A DNA stretch of 34,896 bases from Albibeggiatoa sp964388965 (GCA_964388965.1 CAYMCP010000037.1:1-34896), one strand, 5' to 3'. Positions 17,730-26,960 are shown, counted from the stretch's first letter. Notes: a model not told the origin generated them from the letters alone. Translations and numbers: made by a program.

Positions 17730-19142
17730 ATGCAAAAAATAGAGCTTCCTAAACGTGGTCGTCGTATTCACTTCATTGGAATTGGTGGTGCTGGTATGGG
17801 CGGTATTGCAGAAGTTATGCACAGTATCGGTTATGCGGTATCGGGATCGGATTTACAACAAGGTGCAATGACCCAACGACTCGCAAATTTAGGGATTAAA
17901 GTTCAAATTGGGCACAACGCAGGAAATGTACACGGTTGTGATGTCGTTGTCGTTTCCACTGCGGTTAAGGAAAATAACCCTGAAATTCAAGAAGCGAGAA
18001 AATTACATATTCCAGTCATTCCGCGCGCTGAAATGTTAGGCGAATTAATGCGTTTTCGACAAGGTGTCGCCATTGCGGGAACGCACGGCAAAACCACAAC
18101 CACAAGTTTAATCGCCAGTATTTTAGCTGAAGGCAATTTAGACCCAACGTTTGTTATTGGGGGACAATTAAACAGCTTAGGCACACATGCGGGTTTAGGA
18201 ACAGGTCGCTATTTGGTTGCCGAGGCGGACGAAAGTGATGCGTCATTTTTATATCTAAAACCGATTATGGCAATTGTCACCAATATTGATGCCGATCACA
18301 TGGAAACTTATCAACATGATTTTTCTAAACTTGTACACACATTTGAAAGTTTCTTATACCAATTACCATTTTACGGTTTAGCAATTTTATGTATTGATGA
18401 CCCGATAATCCGAAAACAAATTTTACCCGTGATCACCAAACCGATTTTAACTTACGGCTTTTCCGAAGAGGCTGATATTCGTGCGATTGATATTAGTCAA
18501 AAACAAGGACAAACCCAATTTAAAGTATTACGCGGACAATTTCATAGTTTAGATGTCAGTTTGAATTTACCCGGACGACATAATGTTCTTAATGCTCTAG
18601 CAGCAATCGCAGTTGCTCAAGAAGTTGGCGTAAGCGAGCAAGTAATTTGTAATGCTTTGCAATCTTTTAGTGGTATTGGGCGACGTTTTCAAATGCAAAA
18701 TTTAACGTTACCACAAGGTGAAATTTTATTAATTGACGATTATGGACACCATCCACGCGAAATGGAAGCTGTATTTAGTGCAATCCGCGAAGGTTGGCCT
18801 AAACGGCGTTTAATCGTTGTTTTTCAACCGCATCGCTATAGCCGTACTCGTGATTTATTTGATGATTTTGTTGAAGTGCTCTGCCAAGTAGATATATTAC
18901 TATTACTAGATGTTTATTCAGCCGGCGAGGCACCAATAGCGGGCGCGGATGGTAAGACATTAGCAGAAGCAATTAATGCGCATAAACAAACTATTTTTAT
19001 TGAACAACATCATCAATTGTTAGAAAAGTTATTACCACAATTACAAGATAATGATATTGTGTTGACTTTAGGTGCGGGTAATATCAGCGCGATTTCTATC
19101 TACCTACTAAACACCTTACGCGGTATGCAGCGAAATTCGTGA
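17730..19142 (+). CDS. murC: UDP-N-acetylmuramate--L-alanine ligase
   Basis: 470 residues, the usual MurC length. It adds L-Ala to UDP-MurNAc, using ATP, as the first step of the peptidoglycan stem peptide. The N-terminal UDP-binding motif is HFIGIGGAGMGGIAEVM, the ATP loop is GTHGKTTTTSL, and the family sites ADESDASFL, NIDADHMETY, LPGRHNVLNALAA and DDYGHHPREM follow. The short spacing and the complete C-terminal domain favour MurC over Mpl. GAGAAATAAAA precedes the ATG. MurC is normally inside the dcw cluster next to murG and murB/ddl; here it stands alone, divergent from nth and followed by a terminator-like hairpin. Confidence 0.94.
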   Translation: MQKIELPKRGRRIHFIGIGGAGMGGIAEVMHSIGYAVSGSDLQQGAMTQRLANLGIKVQIGHNAGNVHGCDVVVVSTAVKENNPEIQEARKLHIPVIPRAEMLGELMRFRQGVAIAGTHGKTTTTSLIASILAEGNLDPTFVIGGQLNSLGTHAGLGTGRYLVAEADESDASFLYLKPIMAIVTNIDADHMETYQHDFSKLVHTFESFLYQLPFYGLAILCIDDPIIRKQILPVITKPILTYGFSEEADIRAIDISQKQGQTQFKVLRGQFHSLDVSLNLPGRHNVLNALAAIAVAQEVGVSEQVICNALQSFSGIGRRFQMQNLTLPQGEILLIDDYGHHPREMEAVFSAIREGWPKRRLIVVFQPHRYSRTRDLFDDFVEVLCQVDILLLLDVYSAGEAPIAGADGKTLAEAINAHKQTIFIEQHHQLLEKLLPQLQDNDIVLTLGAGNISAISIYLLNTLRGMQRNS

Positions 19143-19183
19143 CATGATATTATCTAAGTCTGCTGCTTAGGAAATAAAAATTT

Positions 19184-19227
19184 GTAGGAATGCGCAACTT
19201 ATTTGCCTCTTCCTACTTTAATTTTTT
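19184..19227 (+). terminator. Putative intrinsic terminator after murC
   Basis: A GTAGGAA/TTCCTAC stem (19184-19190 with 19210-19216) has an inner GCAA/TTGC pairing and is followed by the T-rich tail TTTAATTTTTT (19217-19227). It lies 41 bp after the murC stop and ends 41 bp before the ATG of the ATPase gene. Confidence 0.55.
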
Positions 19228-19268
19228 CCTTGCAAAATTTATCTATCATTTTATCTAAGAAAAAATCC

Positions 19269-21731
19269 ATGTCTCATTGCTATCATTGTGGTCTACCTGT
19301 ACCAGAGGGCGCACACTACCCCGTTAAAATTCAAGGTCAACAACGTTCCATGTGTTGCGCAGGATGCCAAGCCGTTGCCCAATCCATTATGGACGCAGGT
19401 TTAGAAGATTTTTATCAACATCGCACTGAAAATGCACCAACAGGACGTGAGCTTATTCCTGAAGTCCTTAAAGAAACTCAATTATACGATAATCCAGAAA
19501 TTCAAAAACGCTTTGTGCGTTGCGAAGCGGACAACGTTAAAGAAGCTGCTTTAATCTTAGAAGGTATTACTTGCGCGGCGTGTGTTTGGCTGAATGAAAA
19601 ACATATCAAAGCATTAGACGGTGTGATTGATGTACAAGTCAATTATTCCAATCATCGCGCACGAGTACGTTGGGATGATAGTAAAATTCAATTAAGTCAA
19701 ATCCTACAAGCTGTCACCCAAATTGGTTACATAGCCCATCCCTACGATCCAAATCGTCAACAAGAAGTCATTGATCGTGAACGTAAAATGCAATTGCGCC
19801 GCATCGGTTTGGCAGGTGTATTGGGTATGCAAGTCATGATGTTTTCAATCGCGCTGTACGCGGGAGAATGGTGGGGAATTGAGCAACAATTTCGCTATTT
19901 GTTTTACTGGGTTAATTTAGCCTTAACCTTACCTGTTTTACTATATTCCGCCGAGCCATTTTTTCGCAGTGCATGGCGCGACATCACACATAAACAAGCT
20001 GGTATGGATGTACCGGTTTCACTCGGCATTAGTTTAGCGTTTATTGGTAGTGTTTGGACAACTTTTAATGCACAAAGCACAGGACATGTTTATTACGATT
20101 CAATCGTGATGTTCGTATTTTTCTTACTCACTGGACGTTATTTTGAACTACTCGCTAGACAGCGCAGTGCGCAAGTAGCTGAAACACTGGTACGTGTCAT
20201 GCCGACAATGGCAACACGTTTAAATGAAACAAAATCGGGTGAATTGACACAAGAATTAGTATTAGTCGCCGAATTAAACGTTAATGATAAAATTTTAGTC
20301 AAAGCAGGTGAGAGCATTCCAGCCGACGGTATCGTATTAGCGGGACAATCCAGCGTAGACGAATCATTACTGACAGGTGAAAGTTACCCGTTAATGAAAA
20401 CTGTTGAACAAGAAGTCATCGGCGGCACAATAAATATTGAAAGTCCGCTACAAATCAAAGTAACAAAACTGGGTACAGACACGATTTTATCGCATATTTT
20501 ACGTTTACTAGAGCGTGCCCAATCAGAAAAGCCAGCAATTACACGTTTAGCAGATCAAGTAGCAAGTTATTTTGTATTAGCAGTATTAATTTTAGCGGTA
20601 TTGGTTGCGAGCTACTGGTGGATGCAAAATCCTCATACTGATACATGGTTTGTCACCACGCTTGCCGTTTTAGTCGTTACTTGCCCTTGCGCGCTATCAT
20701 TGGCGACACCTACCGCAATTACTGCTGCAACTGGCACTTTAACCCGTTCAGGACTACTAGTCACACGCGGTCACGCACTGGAAACATTAGCCAAAGCCAA
20801 TCATTTTGTATTTGATAAAACCGGTACGCTGACACAAGGACGTTTACAAGTTTTAGAAATCCATTGTTTAGCGCACTGGTCGGAACAAACCTGTTTAGCT
20901 TATGCCGTCGCGTTAGAACAACATTCAGAACATCCGGTTGCAACGGCTTTGTTACAGACTTTTAATCAATCTGAAATGATTAGTTTAAAAATTCATGCAA
21001 CCGATGTAATTAATCAAATCGGCGCAGGTTTATCGGGCAAAATTGGCAAAGAAGCGTTTTACATTGGTACGCTAGATTTTATTTATTCCAAAACAAATTT
21101 AGCTTTAAATTCAAATGTTAAATATGATTTATTACAAAAATGTCATAGTTTAGTATTATTAGCTGATAAACAGCATATTTATGCAGCTTTTATATTAGGC
21201 GATACTTTACGCGAAGGAGCTAAAGAGTTAATACAAACCTTATTACAGCAAGGTAAACAAGTGAGCTTACTGAGTGGTGATCACCGTGCTGTAGTAGAAA
21301 ATGTGGCGCGACAAGTAGGCATTGAGCAAATTGGTTATGACTTAACTCCTGAAAATAAATTACAACGAGTTAGGCATTTACAAAGTTCTGGTGCAATCGT
21401 TGCGATGATTGGTGACGGGGTAAATGATGCACCGGTATTAGCTCAAGCAGCCGTTTCGATTGCAATGGGTAGTGGAACGCAAGTAGCACGTGCCAGTGCA
21501 GACATGATTTTATTAACTGAGCAGTTGCCTAATTTATTGATTGGTGTTGAAACTGCACGTAAAACTTTAATAATTATTCGACAAAATATGTTATGGGCAA
21601 TTGGTTATAATCTATTGGTATTACCTGCTGCGGCGATGGGTTACATTGCACCTTGGATGGCAGCAATAGGGATGTCACTTAGCTCATTATTAGTTGTATC
21701 AAATGCGTTGCGTTTGATCGCAAAACGTTAG
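19269..21731 (+). CDS. ccoI: Copper P-type ATPase of the CcoI/FixI type
   Basis: 820 residues from the ATG at 19269. A longer frame from 19203 adds a stretch through the murC terminator and is not used. The N terminus has CYHC (4-7) and MCCAGC, then a heavy-metal-associated domain with CAAC (102-105). Several membrane spans follow, with the actuator loop TGES, the metal-transport motif CPC (472-474), phosphorylation site Asp516 (DKTGTLT), the HP motif (SEHPVA) and GDGVNDAP. The Cys-rich MCCAGCQAV segment ahead of the metal-binding domain is characteristic of CcoI/FixI, which exports Cu(I) for assembly of cbb3 cytochrome oxidase rather than for detoxification. The ccoNOQP, ccoG, ccoH and ccoS genes are not adjacent. 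Confidence 0.88.
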   Translation: MSHCYHCGLPVPEGAHYPVKIQGQQRSMCCAGCQAVAQSIMDAGLEDFYQHRTENAPTGRELIPEVLKETQLYDNPEIQKRFVRCEADNVKEAALILEGITCAACVWLNEKHIKALDGVIDVQVNYSNHRARVRWDDSKIQLSQILQAVTQIGYIAHPYDPNRQQEVIDRERKMQLRRIGLAGVLGMQVMMFSIALYAGEWWGIEQQFRYLFYWVNLALTLPVLLYSAEPFFRSAWRDITHKQAGMDVPVSLGISLAFIGSVWTTFNAQSTGHVYYDSIVMFVFFLLTGRYFELLARQRSAQVAETLVRVMPTMATRLNETKSGELTQELVLVAELNVNDKILVKAGESIPADGIVLAGQSSVDESLLTGESYPLMKTVEQEVIGGTINIESPLQIKVTKLGTDTILSHILRLLERAQSEKPAITRLADQVASYFVLAVLILAVLVASYWWMQNPHTDTWFVTTLAVLVVTCPCALSLATPTAITAATGTLTRSGLLVTRGHALETLAKANHFVFDKTGTLTQGRLQVLEIHCLAHWSEQTCLAYAVALEQHSEHPVATALLQTFNQSEMISLKIHATDVINQIGAGLSGKIGKEAFYIGTLDFIYSKTNLALNSNVKYDLLQKCHSLVLLADKQHIYAAFILGDTLREGAKELIQTLLQQGKQVSLLSGDHRAVVENVARQVGIEQIGYDLTPENKLQRVRHLQSSGAIVAMIGDGVNDAPVLAQAAVSIAMGSGTQVARASADMILLTEQLPNLLIGVETARKTLIIIRQNMLWAIGYNLLVLPAAAMGYIAPWMAAIGMSLSSLLVVSNALRLIAKR

Positions 21732-21791
21732 AGTAATAATGAACTATTTTGATAAAAATTACTCGTTTTTCACTATTAATTAATAACTTTC

Positions 21792-22613
21792 ATGCCAGAA
21801 TTACCAGAAGTTGAAATTACTAAACGCGGCATTATCCGCAATTTAGAATCTAAAACTGTCACTCAAGTCATTATTAGAGATACGCGCTTACGTTGGGCTG
21901 TGCCGACACATTTAACGAAAACGCTATTAAAAAAAACTATCAGCGATATTCAACGTCGTGGGAAATATCTCATTTTTACATTTCCTCATGGTCATCTAAT
22001 TTGTCATTTAGGCATGTCTGGTAGTATGCGTGTTTTATCCGCAGAAACACCAATTAAAAAACACGATCATGTTGACATCATTTTTAAAGATAATTTGTGT
22101 TTGCGCTACCACGACCCGCGTCGTTTTGGTTGTTTATTGTGGACAAGTGAAGCGATTGAACAACATAAATTGATTGCAGTATTAGGCGTTGAACCATTAG
22201 AAATAACATTTACTGGTGAATATTTATTTCAAAAATCGCGCAAAAAACGTGTTGCAGTGAAAAATTTAATTATGAATAGTCACATTGTTGTCGGTGTTGG
22301 GAATATTTATGCAAACGAAGCACTTTTTTTAGCGCGAATTCATCCCGCTATTCCAGCACAACAGCTTGATTTAAAACAATATACTAAATTGGTACATTAC
22401 ATTAAAAAAGTATTAAACGATGCGATTCAACAAGGTGGGACAACATTACGTGATTTTACCAACGCTGAAGGACAAGCCGGTTATTTTCAACAGACGCTAC
22501 ATGTATACGGTAAAGCGGGTGAATTGTGTGATTGCAAACAAGCGAGTATTGAAAAAGTCATTATTGCACAACGTGCTAGTTACTTTTGTCCAGTCTGTCA
22601 GGTAAAAAGTTGA
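21792..22613 (+). CDS. mutM: Formamidopyrimidine-DNA glycosylase (Fpg)
   Basis: 273 residues, the family length. It excises 8-oxoguanine and FapyG. The catalytic N-terminal Pro and Glu are present (MPELPEVE, with Pro2 as nucleophile after Met removal). RRGKYLIF, HLGMSGSMR, RYHDPRRFG and the helix-two-turn-helix GVGNIYANEALF are also present. The C-terminal zinc finger is odd: the first pair is CDCK instead of C-X2-C, while the second, CPVC, is normal and the total length is unchanged. One ligand may have shifted by one residue. It lies 60 bp after the ATPase and 68 bp before nadC. Confidence 0.94.
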   Translation: MPELPEVEITKRGIIRNLESKTVTQVIIRDTRLRWAVPTHLTKTLLKKTISDIQRRGKYLIFTFPHGHLICHLGMSGSMRVLSAETPIKKHDHVDIIFKDNLCLRYHDPRRFGCLLWTSEAIEQHKLIAVLGVEPLEITFTGEYLFQKSRKKRVAVKNLIMNSHIVVGVGNIYANEALFLARIHPAIPAQQLDLKQYTKLVHYIKKVLNDAIQQGGTTLRDFTNAEGQAGYFQQTLHVYGKAGELCDCKQASIEKVIIAQRASYFCPVCQVKS

Positions 22614-22681
22614 CTTATAGCTGTTTACAACGAGGTAATTATGGATTATGTTTGCATTTTAGCTACTGTGAATTTAAAACT

Positions 22682-23509
22682 ATGCCTCAATTACCAAATG
22701 ATATTGCTCAAGTTGTTCAATATGCACTAAAAGAAGATATTGCTACAGGTGATATTACCGCGCAATTAGTACCAGAACATCACCAAGCAACAGCACAAGT
22801 GCTTACTCGTGAGGATATGATCGTTTGTGGCGTTGCGTGGTTTGAGGAAGCGTTTAGACAACTAGACAAAAATGTGGAAATAAAATGGTTTGTCAAAGAT
22901 GGTGATGAAACGGTTATTAATCAGACATTATGTGAATTAAAAGGTAATGCGCGTGTATTGTTGACGGGCGAGCGTACTGCATTGAATTTCTTACAATTAT
23001 TATCTGCGACGGCGACGCAAACGCAACGTTATGTAAAACAAGTTAAACATACTAATGCGGTTATTTTGGATACGCGCAAAACCATTCCAAATTTGCGCAC
23101 TGCACAAAAATATGCGGTGGCTTGTGGTGGAGGTTGTAATCATCGTATTGGGTTGTATGACGCATTTTTAATTAAAGAAAATCATATTATGGCAGCAGGT
23201 TCAATTCAGCAGGCTATCGCTAAGGCAAGAATGGTTGCGGATTTACCCGTCCAAATTGAAGTTGAGGATATGGGTGAATTACAACAGGCATTAGAAGCGG
23301 GTGCTGATCGCTTGTTATTAGACAATTTCGATTTGGATATGCTGTATGAGGCAGTTGAACTGGTAAATGGGCGTATTAAATTGGAAGCATCTGGTGGTAT
23401 TGATTTAAATACAATTCAAGCCGTTGCGGAAACCGGTGTAGATTTTATTTCAGTTGGTGCAATTACTAAAGATGTGAAGGCAATTGATTTGTCTATGCGT
23501 ATTTCGTAG
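22682..23509 (+). CDS. nadC: Quinolinate phosphoribosyltransferase (decarboxylating)
   Basis: 275 residues from the ATG at 22682. The frame extends back into mutM to 22586, but MPQLPNDIAQVVQYALKEDI is the normal start. It converts quinolinate and PRPP to nicotinate mononucleotide in NAD synthesis. ALKEDIATGDIT, GERTALNFLQLLSATAT, LDTRKTIPNLRTAQKYAV, GGGCNHRIGLYDAFLIKENH, IEVEDM, LLLDNF, LEASGGI and SVGAITKD are visible in order; together they supply the Arg/His/Lys ligands for quinolinate and PRPP. It is the last gene of the plus-strand ccoI-mutM-nadC run. Confidence 0.96.
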   Translation: MPQLPNDIAQVVQYALKEDIATGDITAQLVPEHHQATAQVLTREDMIVCGVAWFEEAFRQLDKNVEIKWFVKDGDETVINQTLCELKGNARVLLTGERTALNFLQLLSATATQTQRYVKQVKHTNAVILDTRKTIPNLRTAQKYAVACGGGCNHRIGLYDAFLIKENHIMAAGSIQQAIAKARMVADLPVQIEVEDMGELQQALEAGADRLLLDNFDLDMLYEAVELVNGRIKLEASGGIDLNTIQAVAETGVDFISVGAITKDVKAIDLSMRIS

Positions 23510-23560
23510 CGTTATGGTTAATTTTATCTAATTTTAGTTAATGATTTTTCCAGTGGCATG

Positions 23561-23639
23561 AGGCTGTAAAAGAACTGTAAAATAATGATTTGTTATTTAT
23601 TTTAAGCAAATCGAAAAAAGCAGATGATTTTTACAGCCT
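23561..23639. repeat. TGTAAAA-ended inverted-repeat element, copy 1
   Basis: AGGCTGTAAAA (23561-23571) and TTTTACAGCCT (23629-23639) form a perfect 11-bp inverted repeat. The interior, AAAATAAT-x-ATT ... TTTTAAG ... GAAAAAAGCA, matches the inverse of the element at 30991-31101. It lies between the converging nadC and histidine kinase genes, 51 bp after nadC and 64 bp before the kinase stop. It could also act as a bidirectional transcription stop, but no T-run follows the stem closely. Confidence 0.65.
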
Positions 23640-23703
23640 TTCTAGGTCTCAGGTGATAAAGATATTAAAATCATAGATTTGAAGTCAGCTCTCCACACAA
23701 TCC

Positions 23704-26178
23704 TTATTTATCACAAACCTCTACATTTAATAGATATTCTTCAATACCTTTCATGTCGTAACTAGACAATAGACTGTCCATGCGTAGCGCAAAATCACGT
23801 AATGCTTTGTTTTCCTCTTGTTGCAATTCCGCTAAAATATCTTCCAATTCGGAAATATCATTTAATCTTACTGCATCTACTAAACGTGAATAATTTATTG
23901 ATGACATTTTTAAACAAGATTCATCGTCACTCTGTTGTAGTTGCTCAGTTTCTACGTGTTGATCCTGCTTTAACTCATCCAACAACTCAGTAATACCTTT
24001 AGTATCATAATCATCCAATAACGTTATCAACTGTTCAACAAACGCCTGCATGTTAGAATCAGCTTTTAAAAGTGCAACTAATTCTTCTAACTCAGTCAAA
24101 TCATTTAGTTGAGCGGCATGGTACAAACGCGCATAAATTTCATCTGGAAGGGTTACTTTAATTTGTGATTTAATCGTATTAGGTGTAATTTTTTCAATAT
24201 CATTAGCATTTCTGTAACTAAATTCTACATTAAGTTGTTTTTCTAAACATTCATAAATCGCTTCAAAACGGAATGGTTTAGAAATAAATTGATTAAATCC
24301 GGAGTTTAACATCTCTTGCGTTTGATGAGCGAGAGTAGACGCAGAAATGGCAATGCAAGGTACATTTGATTTTAAACGCTGGCGAATATAAACAATCATC
24401 TCTTCGCCGCCCATGACAGGCATCCTAATGTCAGTAAAAATAATGTCAACCTGTTGTTTTTGCAGAATATCAATACATTCTTGACCATTATGCGCTTCTA
24501 GCGTTTCAATCCCAATATCGGACAATACGTGTGATAAAATGTCGCGGTTTTCCTCAACATCATCTACCACCACAGCGAGCACATGATAACCCTCTGCAAG
24601 CTTATCTACCTGCTGATAATTTCCGTGTACTTCAACGCCGCCTTCACCTTGCGCAAGCGGCAAAACAGCCGTAAATACAGAACCTTTACCTAATTCTGAT
24701 TTTAAGCTAAGTTCTCCGCCCATTAATTCGATTTGTCGTTTTGTGATCGCCAATCCTAAACCCGTTCCACCCTTATCATAGCCTGATGTTTCTTGCTGGA
24801 AAGGTTCAAAAATACGCTTTTGGTCTTCTTCCGCAATACCGCGCCCCGAATCGAGTACATCAAAGCGATAAACATCTGCTGCATCACCATGAGAAACCCG
24901 TAATACGACCTCACCTTTATCAGTAAATTTGACCGCATTACCTAATAAATTAATTAAAATTTGACGTAATTTGCCTTGATCACCATATACTATTAATCTT
25001 TCATGTACTTCATTTTCAATGTGCCAACCTAAATGTTTTTGCTCACAACGAATTTTAAACATCGCTGAAATACCCTCTACTAATTCATCTAAATAGAAGT
25101 TTTCATTACGAATTTCCATCGCCCCAGCTTCAATCTTGGAAATATCTAAAATGTCATTAATTAAACCTAATAAATGATTGCCACTGGTCTCGATGGTTTG
25201 TAACGCATCACGTTGATATTTATTTAAATCTGAATCGCGTTGTAAAATCTGTGCATAGCCTAATACTGCATTCATTGGTGTACGAATTTCATGCGACATG
25301 TTAGCGAGAAATACACTTTTAGCCTTATTCGCTGCTAAAGCTTGATCGCGTGCTTCAGCTAATTCTGCGGTACGTTGCTGAACTTTCTCCTCCAAATGTG
25401 CCCGATATTGTTTTAATTCTAAATCACGTTGTTCGATTTGCGATAACATTTCATTAAAGCCATCAACCAAGCTACCTAATTCGTCATTACCTAATTTCTT
25501 TTCCCGAATCGAATAAGTTTTATTTTTAGATACCGTTTTCATGGTAGCAAGTAAGCTATAAATTGGTTGACTAATAAAACTTTGCAAACCGGAAGCGAGT
25601 ATATATGCCAGTAGCAAGGACGCTATCATAACTGAAAATACAATAGTCGCCGCCCAAAATAGACGCTCATCTAATTCTTCTAAATCAGATTGAATATAGA
25701 TGGTGCCGATAAATTCATCATCAAATCTAATATTTTTAAATATTTCAACATATTTACTAGAAAAAAAACTGCCATCTTCAATTGGTTTATCCTCAGTCAT
25801 TGCCTCAGGACTATTGCGTCCGTAATAACCCCATACCGTTTCATAAGCAAATTCTTCATCAGATAAGTCTTTTCTGACATAACTGGCAAACAAATTACCG
25901 TCTTTGGTAAATAAATGTGCGCGTAAGATATGTGGCTTAGCAGTAAGTGCGTTTAAATTTTCTTGGGCACTGGTTGAGTCAAAAAATAAGATCGCTCCAC
26001 TACTATTTAAACCAATAATGTCGGCAACTGTGGACAAGTCAGTTACGATGCTACGGCGTAAACTGAACAATTCGTTAGTGACAAAAGCACTTGAAGCCAG
26101 CAGTAAAACAATCGCACTCGTCGTTAAAATAATCGTGCTAAGTTTACTTTTGATAGAAATATCACGAAAGGCTTTCAT
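23704..26178 (-). CDS. Hybrid sensor histidine kinase with CHASE8-HAMP sensor and C-terminal helical repeats
   Basis: 824 residues. TM1 (about 15-35), a periplasmic CHASE8-like domain (about 36-150, with ILFFDSTSAQENLNALTAKP), TM2 (about 173-198), HAMP and a coiled coil lead to the HisKA domain with phosphoacceptor His near 296 (HEIRTPMNAVLG). The ATPase domain has LINLLGNAVKFT, DSGRGI and GGTGLGLAI. A receiver domain follows (VVVDDVEEN; phosphoacceptor Asp near 583 in FTDIRMPVMGG; ISAS; SKPF). The last ~165 residues contain two related helical blocks (LYHAAQLNDLTELEELV ... DDYDTKGI and LVDAVRLNDISELEDIL ... SSYDMKGI) of unknown role. It lies 22 bp after a YfiR-like gene, which suggests that periplasmic YfiR controls this kinase through CHASE8, as YfiR does for the cyclase YfiN. 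Confidence 0.9.
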   Translation of the reverse strand: MKAFRDISIKSKLSTIILTTSAIVLLLASSAFVTNELFSLRRSIVTDLSTVADIIGLNSSGAILFFDSTSAQENLNALTAKPHILRAHLFTKDGNLFASYVRKDLSDEEFAYETVWGYYGRNSPEAMTEDKPIEDGSFFSSKYVEIFKNIRFDDEFIGTIYIQSDLEELDERLFWAATIVFSVMIASLLLAYILASGLQSFISQPIYSLLATMKTVSKNKTYSIREKKLGNDELGSLVDGFNEMLSQIEQRDLELKQYRAHLEEKVQQRTAELAEARDQALAANKAKSVFLANMSHEIRTPMNAVLGYAQILQRDSDLNKYQRDALQTIETSGNHLLGLINDILDISKIEAGAMEIRNENFYLDELVEGISAMFKIRCEQKHLGWHIENEVHERLIVYGDQGKLRQILINLLGNAVKFTDKGEVVLRVSHGDAADVYRFDVLDSGRGIAEEDQKRIFEPFQQETSGYDKGGTGLGLAITKRQIELMGGELSLKSELGKGSVFTAVLPLAQGEGGVEVHGNYQQVDKLAEGYHVLAVVVDDVEENRDILSHVLSDIGIETLEAHNGQECIDILQKQQVDIIFTDIRMPVMGGEEMIVYIRQRLKSNVPCIAISASTLAHQTQEMLNSGFNQFISKPFRFEAIYECLEKQLNVEFSYRNANDIEKITPNTIKSQIKVTLPDEIYARLYHAAQLNDLTELEELVALLKADSNMQAFVEQLITLLDDYDTKGITELLDELKQDQHVETEQLQQSDDESCLKMSSINYSRLVDAVRLNDISELEDILAELQQEENKALRDFALRMDSLLSSYDMKGIEEYLLNVEVCDK

Positions 26179-26200
26179 GTAAAGGCTGTTCCCAATGTCG

Positions 26201-26836
26201 TTATTCTTTAACGATTTTTGCTAGTGTTAATAGCCTAGAACTAATAACAATATCAGATGCTTTAACAGATTTGAGATTAATTTCGATGGTGATTCGCTCC
26301 CCATTCTTGAGCAAATTCACCATACCACCTTGCATTGCAAAGTTGGGCGTTTCTCCCATTGTTAATATGTGTTGATTTCCAATGTTAGACAATATGTCTG
26401 CTGATAAATTCACAGCCGCTTCTGGAATAAAGATAACATGACATTGGGAAAGATTATCAATAGGAACGTCCAATACAATAAACTTGAGCGGACGTTTTTT
26501 GACCGTTTTTTTCTTGATTGAGTTCAAAGCCTCCTCAAACGGATCACTTCCTATTAAGCAGATTACAAGTGGTTCATTTGCGTCAGCTCTAGGCCATTCT
26601 ACCATACGTGCAACGTTGTATAAAAACGCTGCTTTAAGTTGGTATTCACCCGGCGATTTGGCATATCCAACAGAATGTGTTAATCCAAACAGCAAGCAAA
26701 CTATCGCCATCAACTTAGCATCAAAAAAGGTGGATAGTGGTGCAAACAATTTATCGCCTGCCTTGGATTTTAGATGAATAAATGCGTAAGAAATCATTTT
26801 GTATAACTGCAACTTTTGTGTCATATTAAACAGCAT
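26201..26836 (-). CDS. YfiR family periplasmic protein
   Basis: 211 residues in the longest form. After a hydrophobic signal segment (about residues 43-59, MAIVCLLFGLTHSVGYA) comes the YfiR/DUF4154 domain. GEYQLKAAFLYNVARMVEWP is its hallmark start, followed by LVICLIGSDPFEEALN, CHVIFIPE, ILTMGE and GGMVNLLKNGERITIEINLKSV. In Pseudomonas, YfiR is a redox-sensitive periplasmic inhibitor of the CHASE8 cyclase YfiN. The start is uncertain: an ATG at 26710 would give a signal peptide with no positive charge before it, while the ATG at 26836 fits a promoter-like sequence 29 bp upstream but gives a long N region. It is the first gene of a two-gene operon with the hybrid kinase. Confidence 0.85.
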   Translation of the reverse strand: MLFNMTQKLQLYKMISYAFIHLKSKAGDKLFAPLSTFFDAKLMAIVCLLFGLTHSVGYAKSPGEYQLKAAFLYNVARMVEWPRADANEPLVICLIGSDPFEEALNSIKKKTVKKRPLKFIVLDVPIDNLSQCHVIFIPEAAVNLSADILSNIGNQHILTMGETPNFAMQGGMVNLLKNGERITIEINLKSVKASDIVISSRLLTLAKIVKE

Positions 26837-26864
26837 TACCGTGAATATGAGTGATTTTCATTGT

Positions 26865-26893
26865 ATTTTACCTACCATCACTTTATATGCAAA
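26865..26893 (-). promoter_or_regulatory. Possible promoter for the YfiR/kinase operon
   Basis: On the minus strand TTTGCA (26893-26888) and TAAAAT (26870-26865) are separated by 17 bp. Transcription would begin near 26858, about 22 bases before the ATG at 26836. The match is moderate. Confidence 0.35.
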
Positions 26894-26960
26894 TCCTATG
26901 CGTGTGATAATCATACGGTAATATGGAAATATTATCATCCCACATCAAGTAAAAAACTTT

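Noticed and set aside
19153..19176. CTAAG ... CTTAG small hairpin after murC
   Set aside because: The 5-bp stem has no T-run. The hairpin at 19184-19227 is the better terminator.
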